This document shows, piece after piece, positions 16,718-23,678 of a stretch of 64,000 nt of DNA. Every line of letters begins with the position of its first letter. Positions within the stretch are counted from its first letter, which is position 1. The translations under genes were made by a program, and so were the position numbers. Below the pieces are notes generated by a model that was not told the DNA's origin, made no database searches, and was given only the letters and a program-made list of their open reading frames with translations. The stretch comes from AP-15 sp963703745 (GTDB taxonomy: Bacteria; Pseudomonadota; Alphaproteobacteria; ATCC43930; CGMCC-115725), in assembly GCA_963703745.1 (NCBI GenBank), contig CAVPFL010000003.1, forward strand, positions 310,001 through 374,000, given 5' to 3'.

Positions 16718-17053
16718 ATGATCGTACGGATATATACGGGCCACGACGGCCAGACCCATTTTGAAGATCTCCCTCTGCCGGCCGAGGAGAGCCACAACGT
16801 TGCGCTTCAGGCGGGTGCCAACCTCGTATTCCGCTGCTTCCCTGCGGGCCATTGGAGCGATTGGCACACCGCGCCGCGGCGACAATACATTTTCATTCTC
16901 GCGGGGCAGATGGAAATCGGGATAGGCGATGGCACCACGCGCGGTTTTGGACCGGGTGATGTGGTCCTCGCCGACGACCTCACAGGTCAAGGCCACACGA
17001 CGCGCTCGGTGGGAGTTCCACGGATCAGCGCCACTGTGCCGGTAGCCGCCTAA
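16718..17053 (+). CDS. Cupin domain protein
   Basis: 111 residues from 'MIVRIYTGHDGQTHFEDLPLP', with one beta-barrel: 'HWSDWHTAPRRQYIFILAGQMEIGIGDG' and 'FGPGDVVLADDLTGQGHTTR'. The metal-binding pattern is degenerate in motif 1 (H, then R/Q where E is usual), which suggests an altered metal site or a ligand-binding role. The ATG lies after GGAAGGAGC. It precedes the ICL/PEPM gene by 42 bases. Confidence 0.7.
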   Translation: MIVRIYTGHDGQTHFEDLPLPAEESHNVALQAGANLVFRCFPAGHWSDWHTAPRRQYIFILAGQMEIGIGDGTTRGFGPGDVVLADDLTGQGHTTRSVGVPRISATVPVAA

Positions 17054-17095
17054 CGCGACACCAGGACGGTTCGGTTACACACGAGGAGACTGCGT

Positions 17096-17995
17096 ATGTC
17101 AGAGCGTCAACCTATGACGACCCGACTGAAGACCCTGTTTCAACAACCCGCATTATTTGTCTTGGCGGGCGGGATCAATCCCATTGGCGCGAAGATGGCG
17201 GAAGCGCTGGGCTATGAGGCCTTCTACATGTCCGGGGGCAATACCTCGGCGCACCAACTGGGTTGGCCCGACTCCGGGACCAGTATGCGCGACATGGTGG
17301 ACAACGCCCGGAAAATTGTCCTGACCGTGCAGATCCCGGTCTTCGCGGATGCCGACACAGGCTACGGTGATGCCATCAGTACGCATTACACCGTGCGGGA
17401 ATACATTCAGGCAGGCATTGCTGGCGCCCACATTGAAGACCAGACGTTTCCGCCGAAATCCGGTCCCCGCCGCCGCTGTATCTCGATTCAGGAGATGGTC
17501 GGAAAGCTCCGGGCGGCGATGAATGCCAAACAGGCTCTCGACCCGGACTTCGTGATCATGGCCCGGTGCGATCTCGGCGGCGTGCCGGGCGCCAGCTTTG
17601 CGGAGATTATCGAACGCTGCCAGGCCTACAAAGCCGAAGCGCAGGTCGATGTCGTCTGCCCCAACGGCTTGCGCACCTGGGAAGAAATTCGAGAGGCGAT
17701 CCGCCTCATTCCGGGGCCCGTCGTCCCCCTCATTCCGGCCGACCTGTCGCCGTATCCATCCTTACAGGCGCAGCAGGATGCCGCGGCCGCCGCGGCCTGG
17801 TTCCCCGCGCTGACCACCATGGCAGGCTTGCAGGCGAACTGGGATTTCTTGAGTGATTTTCAGCAGCGCGGCACATTGGCCCTGGATGCGCTCCGTGCCC
17901 AGGCGGCTCGGAGTCCCTGGGGCGTCGCCAGTAATGGCCGCATTCTGGACGAGCCGCGTCTGCGCTCCATGGAGGAGATGTATCTGCCAGACTAA
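17096..17995 (+). CDS. Isocitrate lyase/PEP mutase superfamily protein
   Basis: 299 residues forming the ICL/PEPM TIM barrel. 'MSGGNTSAHQLGWPDSG' is the first substrate loop, 'PVFADADTGYGDA' carries the Mg2+-binding aspartates, 'GIAGAHIEDQTFPPKSG' holds the metal-binding E-D, and 'VIMARCDLGG' is the late strand. The gating loop that in isocitrate and methylisocitrate lyases reads K-K/R-C-G-H is replaced by 'PKSGPRRRC', so it is not a classical lyase. Oxaloacetate decarboxylase- or carboxy-PEP-like activity is more likely. GAGGAG lies just before the start. Confidence 0.8.
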   Translation: MSERQPMTTRLKTLFQQPALFVLAGGINPIGAKMAEALGYEAFYMSGGNTSAHQLGWPDSGTSMRDMVDNARKIVLTVQIPVFADADTGYGDAISTHYTVREYIQAGIAGAHIEDQTFPPKSGPRRRCISIQEMVGKLRAAMNAKQALDPDFVIMARCDLGGVPGASFAEIIERCQAYKAEAQVDVVCPNGLRTWEEIREAIRLIPGPVVPLIPADLSPYPSLQAQQDAAAAAAWFPALTTMAGLQANWDFLSDFQQRGTLALDALRAQAARSPWGVASNGRILDEPRLRSMEEMYLPD

Positions 17996-18069
17996 GGCTG
18001 GGAGACGCTGTCCCGGGCTCTGGGCTGATCTTGGCCCGTAAGTCGGCATCCGACAGGTTGCCTGCTCGC

Positions 18070-18212
18070 CGCTCCCGGGATGTCTTCGACGGCCGCCTGA
18101 TGGGCGGCGAGCGCCTCGGGGGCAACGGCACCGCAGTAGGCAATCGCGAGCTCAGCGCCCGGACCCGGCTCGCCTAGCCAATAGGCGCCGGCGATAATCG
18201 CCTCGGCGATGG
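18070..18212 (-). pseudogene. Transketolase-like gene remnant B
   Basis: About 140 bases closely match 27685-27818 of the full transketolase-like gene. On the minus strand they read 'EAIIAGAYWLGEPGPGAELA' followed by 'IAYCGAVAPEALAAHQ' in the same frame as the full gene, and end at 'VEDIPGA', exactly where remnant A (12540-12625) begins. No start or rest of the gene is present. The stretch 18213-18593 holds no convincing gene apart from a possible 57-codon frame. Confidence 0.7.
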
Positions 18213-18218
18213 TCGGTC

Positions 18219-18392
18219 ATGGCGGTGGAAAAGAACATGCCCTGGGGGCGTAAACTAAGCCATCCGCTTGGCGCGGTGCTCGTGGCATGCGGCGCCCTGG
18301 CTGCTGCCGTCAACTTCCGGGAGCCCGTTTGCGCGGGCGCCTTCGCCGTCCCTTCAATCGTTATCTATCGGCGGGAGGTAATGAGCGAGTAG
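18219..18392 (+). CDS. Possible small membrane peptide
   Basis: A 57-codon ATG frame with a hydrophobic stretch 'PLGAVLVACGALAAAV' after a basic N-terminus, ending at TAG 18390. It starts immediately after transketolase remnant B. There is no clear ribosome site and no recognised family. It may be chance or a remnant. Confidence 0.2.
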   Translation: MAVEKNMPWGRKLSHPLGAVLVACGALAAAVNFREPVCAGAFAVPSIVIYRREVMSE

Positions 18393-18593
18393 TTTTTATA
18401 GGCTAAATTGTAAATTCACCTACTTGTTGAAATTGTGTGGGACGAGACGGAAATCTGACGCAGGAAGGCTCAAGTGGTGGCGTACGGCGCTAGCGAGCTC
18501 GTACGGCCGGTGAGCATAGGCTTGCTGCCGCGGTAATACGTGAGAGGGTTTAACGGGCGTGTAGGAGTTTCGGTGCAAAACCTGGAAAACCGA

Positions 18594-20714
18594 ATGAACC
18601 ATAGCGAGATCGTCAGCTTTCTCTGGGGGGTCGCCGACCTGATCCGCGACACTTTCCGGCGCGGCAGGTACCAGGACGTCATTCTGCCGCTGACGGTGCT
18701 GCGCCGTCTCGACTGCGTGCTGGCCGAGACCAAGGAGAAGGTGCTGGCACGGCAGGCTCGGCTGAGAGACAGGGGTCTCGAAAACCTCGACCAGCAGCTT
18801 CGCGTCACTGCGGGTTTCGCCTTCTACAACACCTCGCTTTACGATTTCGACAAGCTGATCGCTGACCATCCCAATATCGCGGCCAATCTGCGTAACTACA
18901 TCGCCGGCTTCAGCGAAAATATGCGCCAGGTGATCGAGCGCTTCGATTTCGACAACACGATCAGTCGGCTCGACGAGGCGGGATTGCTGTTCCAGGTGCT
19001 GGAGCGCTTCAAGAACGTCGATCTTCACCCTGACAGGGTCGACAATCCGACGATGGGAACGATCTTCGAAGAGCTGATCCGCCGGTTCAACGAGGCGCTG
19101 AACGAGAACCCCGGCGAGCACTTCACGCCGCGCGACGTCGTGCACCTGATGGTGGACCTGATGCTCGCCGGTGACGAGGACCGCATCCGGCGCCACGGGG
19201 TGGTCCGCACGGTCTACGACCCATGTTGCGGCTCCGGCGGCATGCTGATGACCGGCAAGGAGCACATCACTATCGGATGGCGGCGCAACGGCGAGATCCT
19301 GCGCCCGCCGATCAATCCCCACGCCGAAATTCACCTCTTCGGCCAAGAGGTGAACCCGGAAACCTGGGCGGTCTCGAAATCCGATTTCTTCATGAAGGAG
19401 CCGACCGGCCGCGATGCCGACAACATCGCGTTCGGCAGCACGCTTTCGAACGACCGCCATGCCGGCCGGCCTTTCGACTACCTGATCGCCAACCCGCCTT
19501 ACGGCAAGGACTGGAAGCGCGACGAGACGGCCGTGCGCGCCGAGCACGAGCGCGCCGCCAGCCGGTTCGGCCCGGGGCTTCCGCGCATCAGCGACGGGCA
19601 GCTGCTGTTTCTGCTGCACATGATTGCGCACGCGAAGCAGCCCGAGGAGGGCGGCTCCAGGATCGCAATTATCATGAACGGCTCGCCGTTGTTCACCGGC
19701 GACGCCGGCAGCGGCGAGAGCGAAATCCGCCGGTTCATTCTCGAGAACGACCTGCTCGAATCGCTGATCGCTTTGCCCGAACAGCTTTTCTACAACACCG
19801 GCATCGCGACCTATGTCTGGCTGGTGACAAACCGAAAGGTACCCGCTCGCAAGGAAAAGGTTCAGCTGATCGATGCGTCCTCTTTCTGGGTGCAGATGCG
19901 CCGCAGCCTCGGCGACAAGCGGCGGGAGGTCCCGTTCGAGCGCGCCCGCGACATCGTCAAGATCCTCAGCGATTTCAGGGACGGCGATACGCGCAGGATC
20001 AGTAAGGATGGCAAGGAAGAAGAGGTCGTCGTCAGCCGCATCTTCCCGACCACGCAATTCGGCTTCCGTAAGATCACGGTCGAGCGCCCACTCAGGCTGA
20101 ACTTCCAGGCGACCCCGGAGCGCATCGCCCGTCTCGAAGAGGAGAAAGGCTTCGAGTCGATCGCGCAATCGAAGAAGAAGGGACCCGCGGCCGAGAGAGA
20201 ATTGGCGGAAGGCTGGGCTGTGCAGAACTCGATCCGGAAGCTTGTGCGAGGCCTGCCAAATATGGTCTTCAAAGATCGCGCGGCATTTGAGAACGTACTC
20301 GACACGGCCGCCAAGCGGGCCGGCCTGAGGCTCGGGGCCCCGGCACGGAAGGCGATCCTCTCTGCTCTGTCCGAGCGCGATGAGACGGCCGCCATATGCC
20401 GCGACAAGGACGGCAACCCCGAGCCCGATCCGGAATTACGGGACACCGAAAGCGTGCCGCTTGCGGGAAGCGTCGAGATTTTCTTCGAGCGGGAGGTGAA
20501 GCCGCACGTTCCCGATGCGTGGATCGACACGTCCAGGCGCGACCCGAAGGACGGTCAGGTCGGCGTCGTCGGATACGAGATCAACTTTAACCGCTATTTC
20601 TACCGCTACAAAGCACCCCGCCGGTTGGAGGAGATTGAAGCCGACATCCGCGCCATCGAACGCGATATCGTCCGCATGCTCTCCGAGGTCACGGGAAGCG
20701 CGGTCGTGAAATGA
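18594..20714 (+). CDS. hsdM: Type I restriction-modification system, DNA methyltransferase subunit M
   Basis: 706 residues from 'MNHSEIVSFLWGVADLIRD'; a GTG at 18573 would add seven. The N-terminal HsdM domain (about 1-150) is followed by the N6-adenine methyltransferase core. SAM motif I is 'YDPCCGSGG' at about 208-216 and catalytic motif IV is 'NPPY' at 300-303. A charged C-terminal extension of about 200 residues follows. With HsdS it methylates adenine in a bipartite site, and with HsdR it forms the restriction complex. It heads the locus, 46 bases upstream of abiEi, and the gap holds an inverted repeat, so abiEi may have its own promoter. The gene itself looks intact. Confidence 0.92.
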   Translation: MNHSEIVSFLWGVADLIRDTFRRGRYQDVILPLTVLRRLDCVLAETKEKVLARQARLRDRGLENLDQQLRVTAGFAFYNTSLYDFDKLIADHPNIAANLRNYIAGFSENMRQVIERFDFDNTISRLDEAGLLFQVLERFKNVDLHPDRVDNPTMGTIFEELIRRFNEALNENPGEHFTPRDVVHLMVDLMLAGDEDRIRRHGVVRTVYDPCCGSGGMLMTGKEHITIGWRRNGEILRPPINPHAEIHLFGQEVNPETWAVSKSDFFMKEPTGRDADNIAFGSTLSNDRHAGRPFDYLIANPPYGKDWKRDETAVRAEHERAASRFGPGLPRISDGQLLFLLHMIAHAKQPEEGGSRIAIIMNGSPLFTGDAGSGESEIRRFILENDLLESLIALPEQLFYNTGIATYVWLVTNRKVPARKEKVQLIDASSFWVQMRRSLGDKRREVPFERARDIVKILSDFRDGDTRRISKDGKEEEVVVSRIFPTTQFGFRKITVERPLRLNFQATPERIARLEEEKGFESIAQSKKKGPAAERELAEGWAVQNSIRKLVRGLPNMVFKDRAAFENVLDTAAKRAGLRLGAPARKAILSALSERDETAAICRDKDGNPEPDPELRDTESVPLAGSVEIFFEREVKPHVPDAWIDTSRRDPKDGQVGVVGYEINFNRYFYRYKAPRRLEEIEADIRAIERDIVRMLSEVTGSAVVK

Positions 20715-20725
20715 ATGTCGGCACT

Positions 20726-20752
20726 TGTAATTTAACGCCGACGTTTATTACA
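20726..20752. promoter_or_regulatory. Inverted repeat, candidate AbiEi operator
   Basis: TGTAAT at 20726-20731 and ATTACA at 20747-20752 form perfect 6-bp arms, with a smaller nested AACG/CGTT pair between them. A second inverted repeat, GTCGGC at 20717-20722 and GCCGAC at 20737-20742, overlaps it. The site ends eight bases before the abiEi ATG. AbiEi antitoxins of known AbiE systems repress their own operon by binding inverted repeats at this position, so this is a reasonable operator candidate. Confidence 0.4.
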
Positions 20753-20760
20753 TAAGGCCA

Positions 20761-21369
20761 ATGGTATCACCGCGACTTACCCCCGCCCAACTCGAGGCCG
20801 CCGGGATCGGAGCTTTTTTCCGGCCGCGAGACCTTCAGCCCCTGGAAGTTCCTTTCGCAGAACTCCGGCGCCTCGTTGCCGACGGCACCATAGAGAAGGT
20901 TGGGCCCGGCCTTTACCGTCTGGCCGCGGCGGAGCCCAACGAGTTCGAGACGCTCGCGATGATCGCTTCGGCGGTCCCGAGCGGGATCATCTGCCTGCTT
21001 TCTGCCCTCAGCTTCCATGGGATCGGCACGCAGGTTCCGCATGAGGTCTGGTTCGCCCTCGACCGCAAAGCACGCAAGCCCGCCCGCGTCCCAGCTAGGC
21101 TGCGCATCGTCCGGTTCTCGGGCCCCATGCTGACCTATGGTGTCGAGACGCACGCAATCCTCGGCGTTCGGGCGCGCATCACCTCGCCGGCGCGCACGGT
21201 CGTCGACTGCTTCCGTTACCGCGGCAAGCTCGGCCTCGACGTTGCCCTCGAAGCGCTCCGGGAGGCCCTTCGCTCGAAGAGCGCAACGGTCGACCAGGTC
21301 ACACGGGCTGCGGAGGTGTGCCGCATTCGCACGGTGATCAAGCCTTACCTTGAGGCGATCATCTCGTGA
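20761..21369 (+). CDS. abiEi: AbiEi family antitoxin
   Basis: 202 residues. An N-terminal winged-helix part (about 1-60, 'FRPRDLQPLEVPFAELRRLVADGTIEKVGPGLYRL') is followed by the AbiEi C-terminal domain ('LLSALSFHGIGTQVPHEVW', 'ARITSPARTVVDCFRYRGKLG'). In type IV toxin-antitoxin/abortive-infection systems of the AbiE class, AbiEi represses the operon and counteracts the nucleotidyltransferase toxin AbiEii. Its stop overlaps the next gene by four bases (GTGA). The location between hsdM and hsdS is unusual: here the AbiE pair is built into the restriction locus. Confidence 0.85.
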   Translation: MVSPRLTPAQLEAAGIGAFFRPRDLQPLEVPFAELRRLVADGTIEKVGPGLYRLAAAEPNEFETLAMIASAVPSGIICLLSALSFHGIGTQVPHEVWFALDRKARKPARVPARLRIVRFSGPMLTYGVETHAILGVRARITSPARTVVDCFRYRGKLGLDVALEALREALRSKSATVDQVTRAAEVCRIRTVIKPYLEAIIS

Positions 21370-23678
21370 GGACCCGATTGCCGAGGAATATCGCGGCCTC
21401 GGTGCGCGACCGCCTCCTCGGCCGCAGCCGGATGACCGGGGAGGACTTCCAATTCTTGCTCCAGCGTTATACCGCCGAGCGCTTTTTGCATCGACTCGGC
21501 GTGTCCCCCCACCGCGACCGCTATGTCCTCAAAGGCGCGATGCTCTTTGCGCTTTGGGGCGGCGCGATTTACCGGGCCACGCGCGACCTCGACTTCACCG
21601 GCTACGGTAGCAGCGATGCAACTGCCGTGCTTGCCGCGATGCGGGAGGTCTGCGCGGTGTCCGTTCCCGACGACGGTCTCGCCTTCGATGCCGCAACCCT
21701 GACGGCGGAGCCCATCCGCGATAATGCCGAGTACAACGGACTGCGCTTGCGCATCCAGGCCATGCTCGGCGTGGCCCGCATCCCAATGCAGATCGACATC
21801 GGCTTTGGCAATGCAATCGAGCCGCCGGCAACCGAGGCCGACTATCCGACCCTGCTTGACATGCCCGCCCCGCGCGTCCGCACCTATCCGCGAGAGGCTG
21901 TCGTGGCGGAGAAGCTCCATGCCGTGCTCGTGCTCGGCGAACGCAATAGCCGCTATAAGGATTTCTACGATCTCTACGTTTTCGCGAGGCAGTTCTCTTT
22001 CGAGGGCGAGCGGCTCAAGACGGCCATTAGCGCGACCTTTCAGCGCCGTCACACCGCCGTCGAGCCTGTTCTCCCGACCGCCCTCGCGCCCCGGTTCTAT
22101 ACGGCGGGCGAGCGAGCGCGGCAGTGGCGTGCCTATCTGACCCGCAGTAGGCTTCCGGGCGCGCCTGCCGACTGGGCTGCCGTCGGCGAACTGCTCCAGC
22201 AGTTCCTGCCGCCTCCTTGGCGAGCCGTCGCTGATGGTCGCGCATTTTCCGATACATGGTGGCCCGGAGGCCCGTGGACTGCGTCGGTCATCCAGGGGGC
22301 AGCAATCACGGAGAGCGTCCAGTGCACTCTCCGACAATTCGCGCCCTATCGCATCTACAAGAATTCCGGTGTCGAATGGCTGGGAGAGATTCCAGCGCAT
22401 TGGGAGGTACGACGGCTGAAGCAGTTAGCAGAAATCAATTCAGAATCACTTCCCGAAGATTCCGATCCCTCACGAGAGATGGTGTACGTCGATATTGGCG
22501 GCGTCGATAATCTCGGCCGTATAGTCGAGCGGGAGGAGCTAACGTTCGCTTCGGCTCCTTCTCGGGCGCGACGGATCGTTCGAGAAGGCGACGTGATCAT
22601 TTCTACTGTTCGGACTTACCTTCGGGCTATTGCTTCAGTCAGCAATCCCGAACCTGGGATGGTGGTCTCAACAGGCTTTGCCGTGGTCCGACCCCGTGAC
22701 GGTTTGGCCCCCGACTACGCAGCGTACGCACTGCGCGCTCCGTATTTCGTAGAGAGGGTCGTAGCGAACTCGAAAGGAGCAAGCTATCCCGCCATGAACG
22801 AAGGCGAGATGGCGACGTATGAGCTGGCACTACCACCCGAGCGAGAACAACCCACTATCGCCGCATTCCTCAATAGGAAGACCGCGAGAATCGATGCGCT
22901 GGTGGCAAAAAAGGAGCAGCTGATTGCATTGCTCCAGGAACGGCGCATGGCGTTCGTCACTGGTACCGTAACCAAGGGGCTCGACCCACATGCTCCTATG
23001 AAGGACTCTGGTGTCGAATGGTTGGGACAAATACCGGCACACTGGAAGATCATGCGGCTTACGTACCTTACACTAGACGTCGATTCGGGCATCCAGATGG
23101 GACCTTTCGGTTCCATGCTGAAGGAGCTCCTGTTCTCAGACACCGGGTACAAGCTGTACGGCCAGGAGAACACGATCAGCGGTGACTTTCGAACCGGATC
23201 TAGGTGGTTGAGTGAGCAACAATACTGTGATTTAAAGATTTACCGGCTTAAGCCTGGTGATATTGTCCTGACGCGGAAGGGGAGTATCGGTAATGCGCGG
23301 CTCCTTCCAAACGATCTTGTGCCAGGTGTAATCGACTCGGATACAATACGGCTCAGAGTCGATCGCGAAACGATTGAGCCTCGCCTGTTGGTTCTCTTGC
23401 TTCATGAGGCCGACTACGTACACCAGCAGATCGATGCCACCCGCCGCGGGGCCGTTCTAAGCGGATTAAACACGACGACAATTGCGAATCTTATCATCGT
23501 GGTGCCACCCTTAAATGAGCAAGCGCTACTACTGCACAAAATCCATCGGATGCGCGCGGAGATAGAAGAACTGATCAGCAAGATTCGCCTCGCCATGGAT
23601 CACCTGAGGGAACTTCGTTTGGCCCTGATTTCCGCTGCAGTGACCGGGAAAATCGACGTTAGGGATGAGGCTGCATGA
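21366..23678 (+). CDS. AbiEii nucleotidyltransferase toxin fused to HsdS specificity subunit
   Basis: One uninterrupted 770-residue frame. Residues 1-305 form a complete AbiEii/AbiGii-type nucleotidyltransferase: 'KGAMLFALWGGAIYRATRDLDF' at 56-77 (motif with D74 and D76), 'AEKLHAVLVLGERNSRYKDFYDL' at 181-203, and the usual 'FSDTWWPGGPW' end. After a roughly 25-residue linker, a complete HsdS follows: 'KNSGVEWLGEIPAHWEVRRL' at 332-351, a target recognition domain, a coiled conserved region with 'LLQERR', then the second repeat 'KDSGVEWLGQIPAHW' from 546 and another TRD. The linker contains no ATG, GTG or TTG in a position to start HsdS separately. The start is a GTG coupled to abiEi, and the stop overlaps hsdR (ATGA). 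HsdS sets DNA specificity; AbiEii toxins use NTP to inactivate host targets. Confidence 0.85.
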   Translation: MRTRLPRNIAASVRDRLLGRSRMTGEDFQFLLQRYTAERFLHRLGVSPHRDRYVLKGAMLFALWGGAIYRATRDLDFTGYGSSDATAVLAAMREVCAVSVPDDGLAFDAATLTAEPIRDNAEYNGLRLRIQAMLGVARIPMQIDIGFGNAIEPPATEADYPTLLDMPAPRVRTYPREAVVAEKLHAVLVLGERNSRYKDFYDLYVFARQFSFEGERLKTAISATFQRRHTAVEPVLPTALAPRFYTAGERARQWRAYLTRSRLPGAPADWAAVGELLQQFLPPPWRAVADGRAFSDTWWPGGPWTASVIQGAAITESVQCTLRQFAPYRIYKNSGVEWLGEIPAHWEVRRLKQLAEINSESLPEDSDPSREMVYVDIGGVDNLGRIVEREELTFASAPSRARRIVREGDVIISTVRTYLRAIASVSNPEPGMVVSTGFAVVRPRDGLAPDYAAYALRAPYFVERVVANSKGASYPAMNEGEMATYELALPPEREQPTIAAFLNRKTARIDALVAKKEQLIALLQERRMAFVTGTVTKGLDPHAPMKDSGVEWLGQIPAHWKIMRLTYLTLDVDSGIQMGPFGSMLKELLFSDTGYKLYGQENTISGDFRTGSRWLSEQQYCDLKIYRLKPGDIVLTRKGSIGNARLLPNDLVPGVIDSDTIRLRVDRETIEPRLLVLLLHEADYVHQQIDATRRGAVLSGLNTTTIANLIIVVPPLNEQALLLHKIHRMRAEIEELISKIRLAMDHLRELRLALISAAVTGKIDVRDEAA

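Noticed and set aside
18420..20168. 582-codon minus-strand frame antisense to hsdM
   Set aside because: It mirrors hsdM codon structure, has no family features, and hsdM on the plus strand has all expected motifs.
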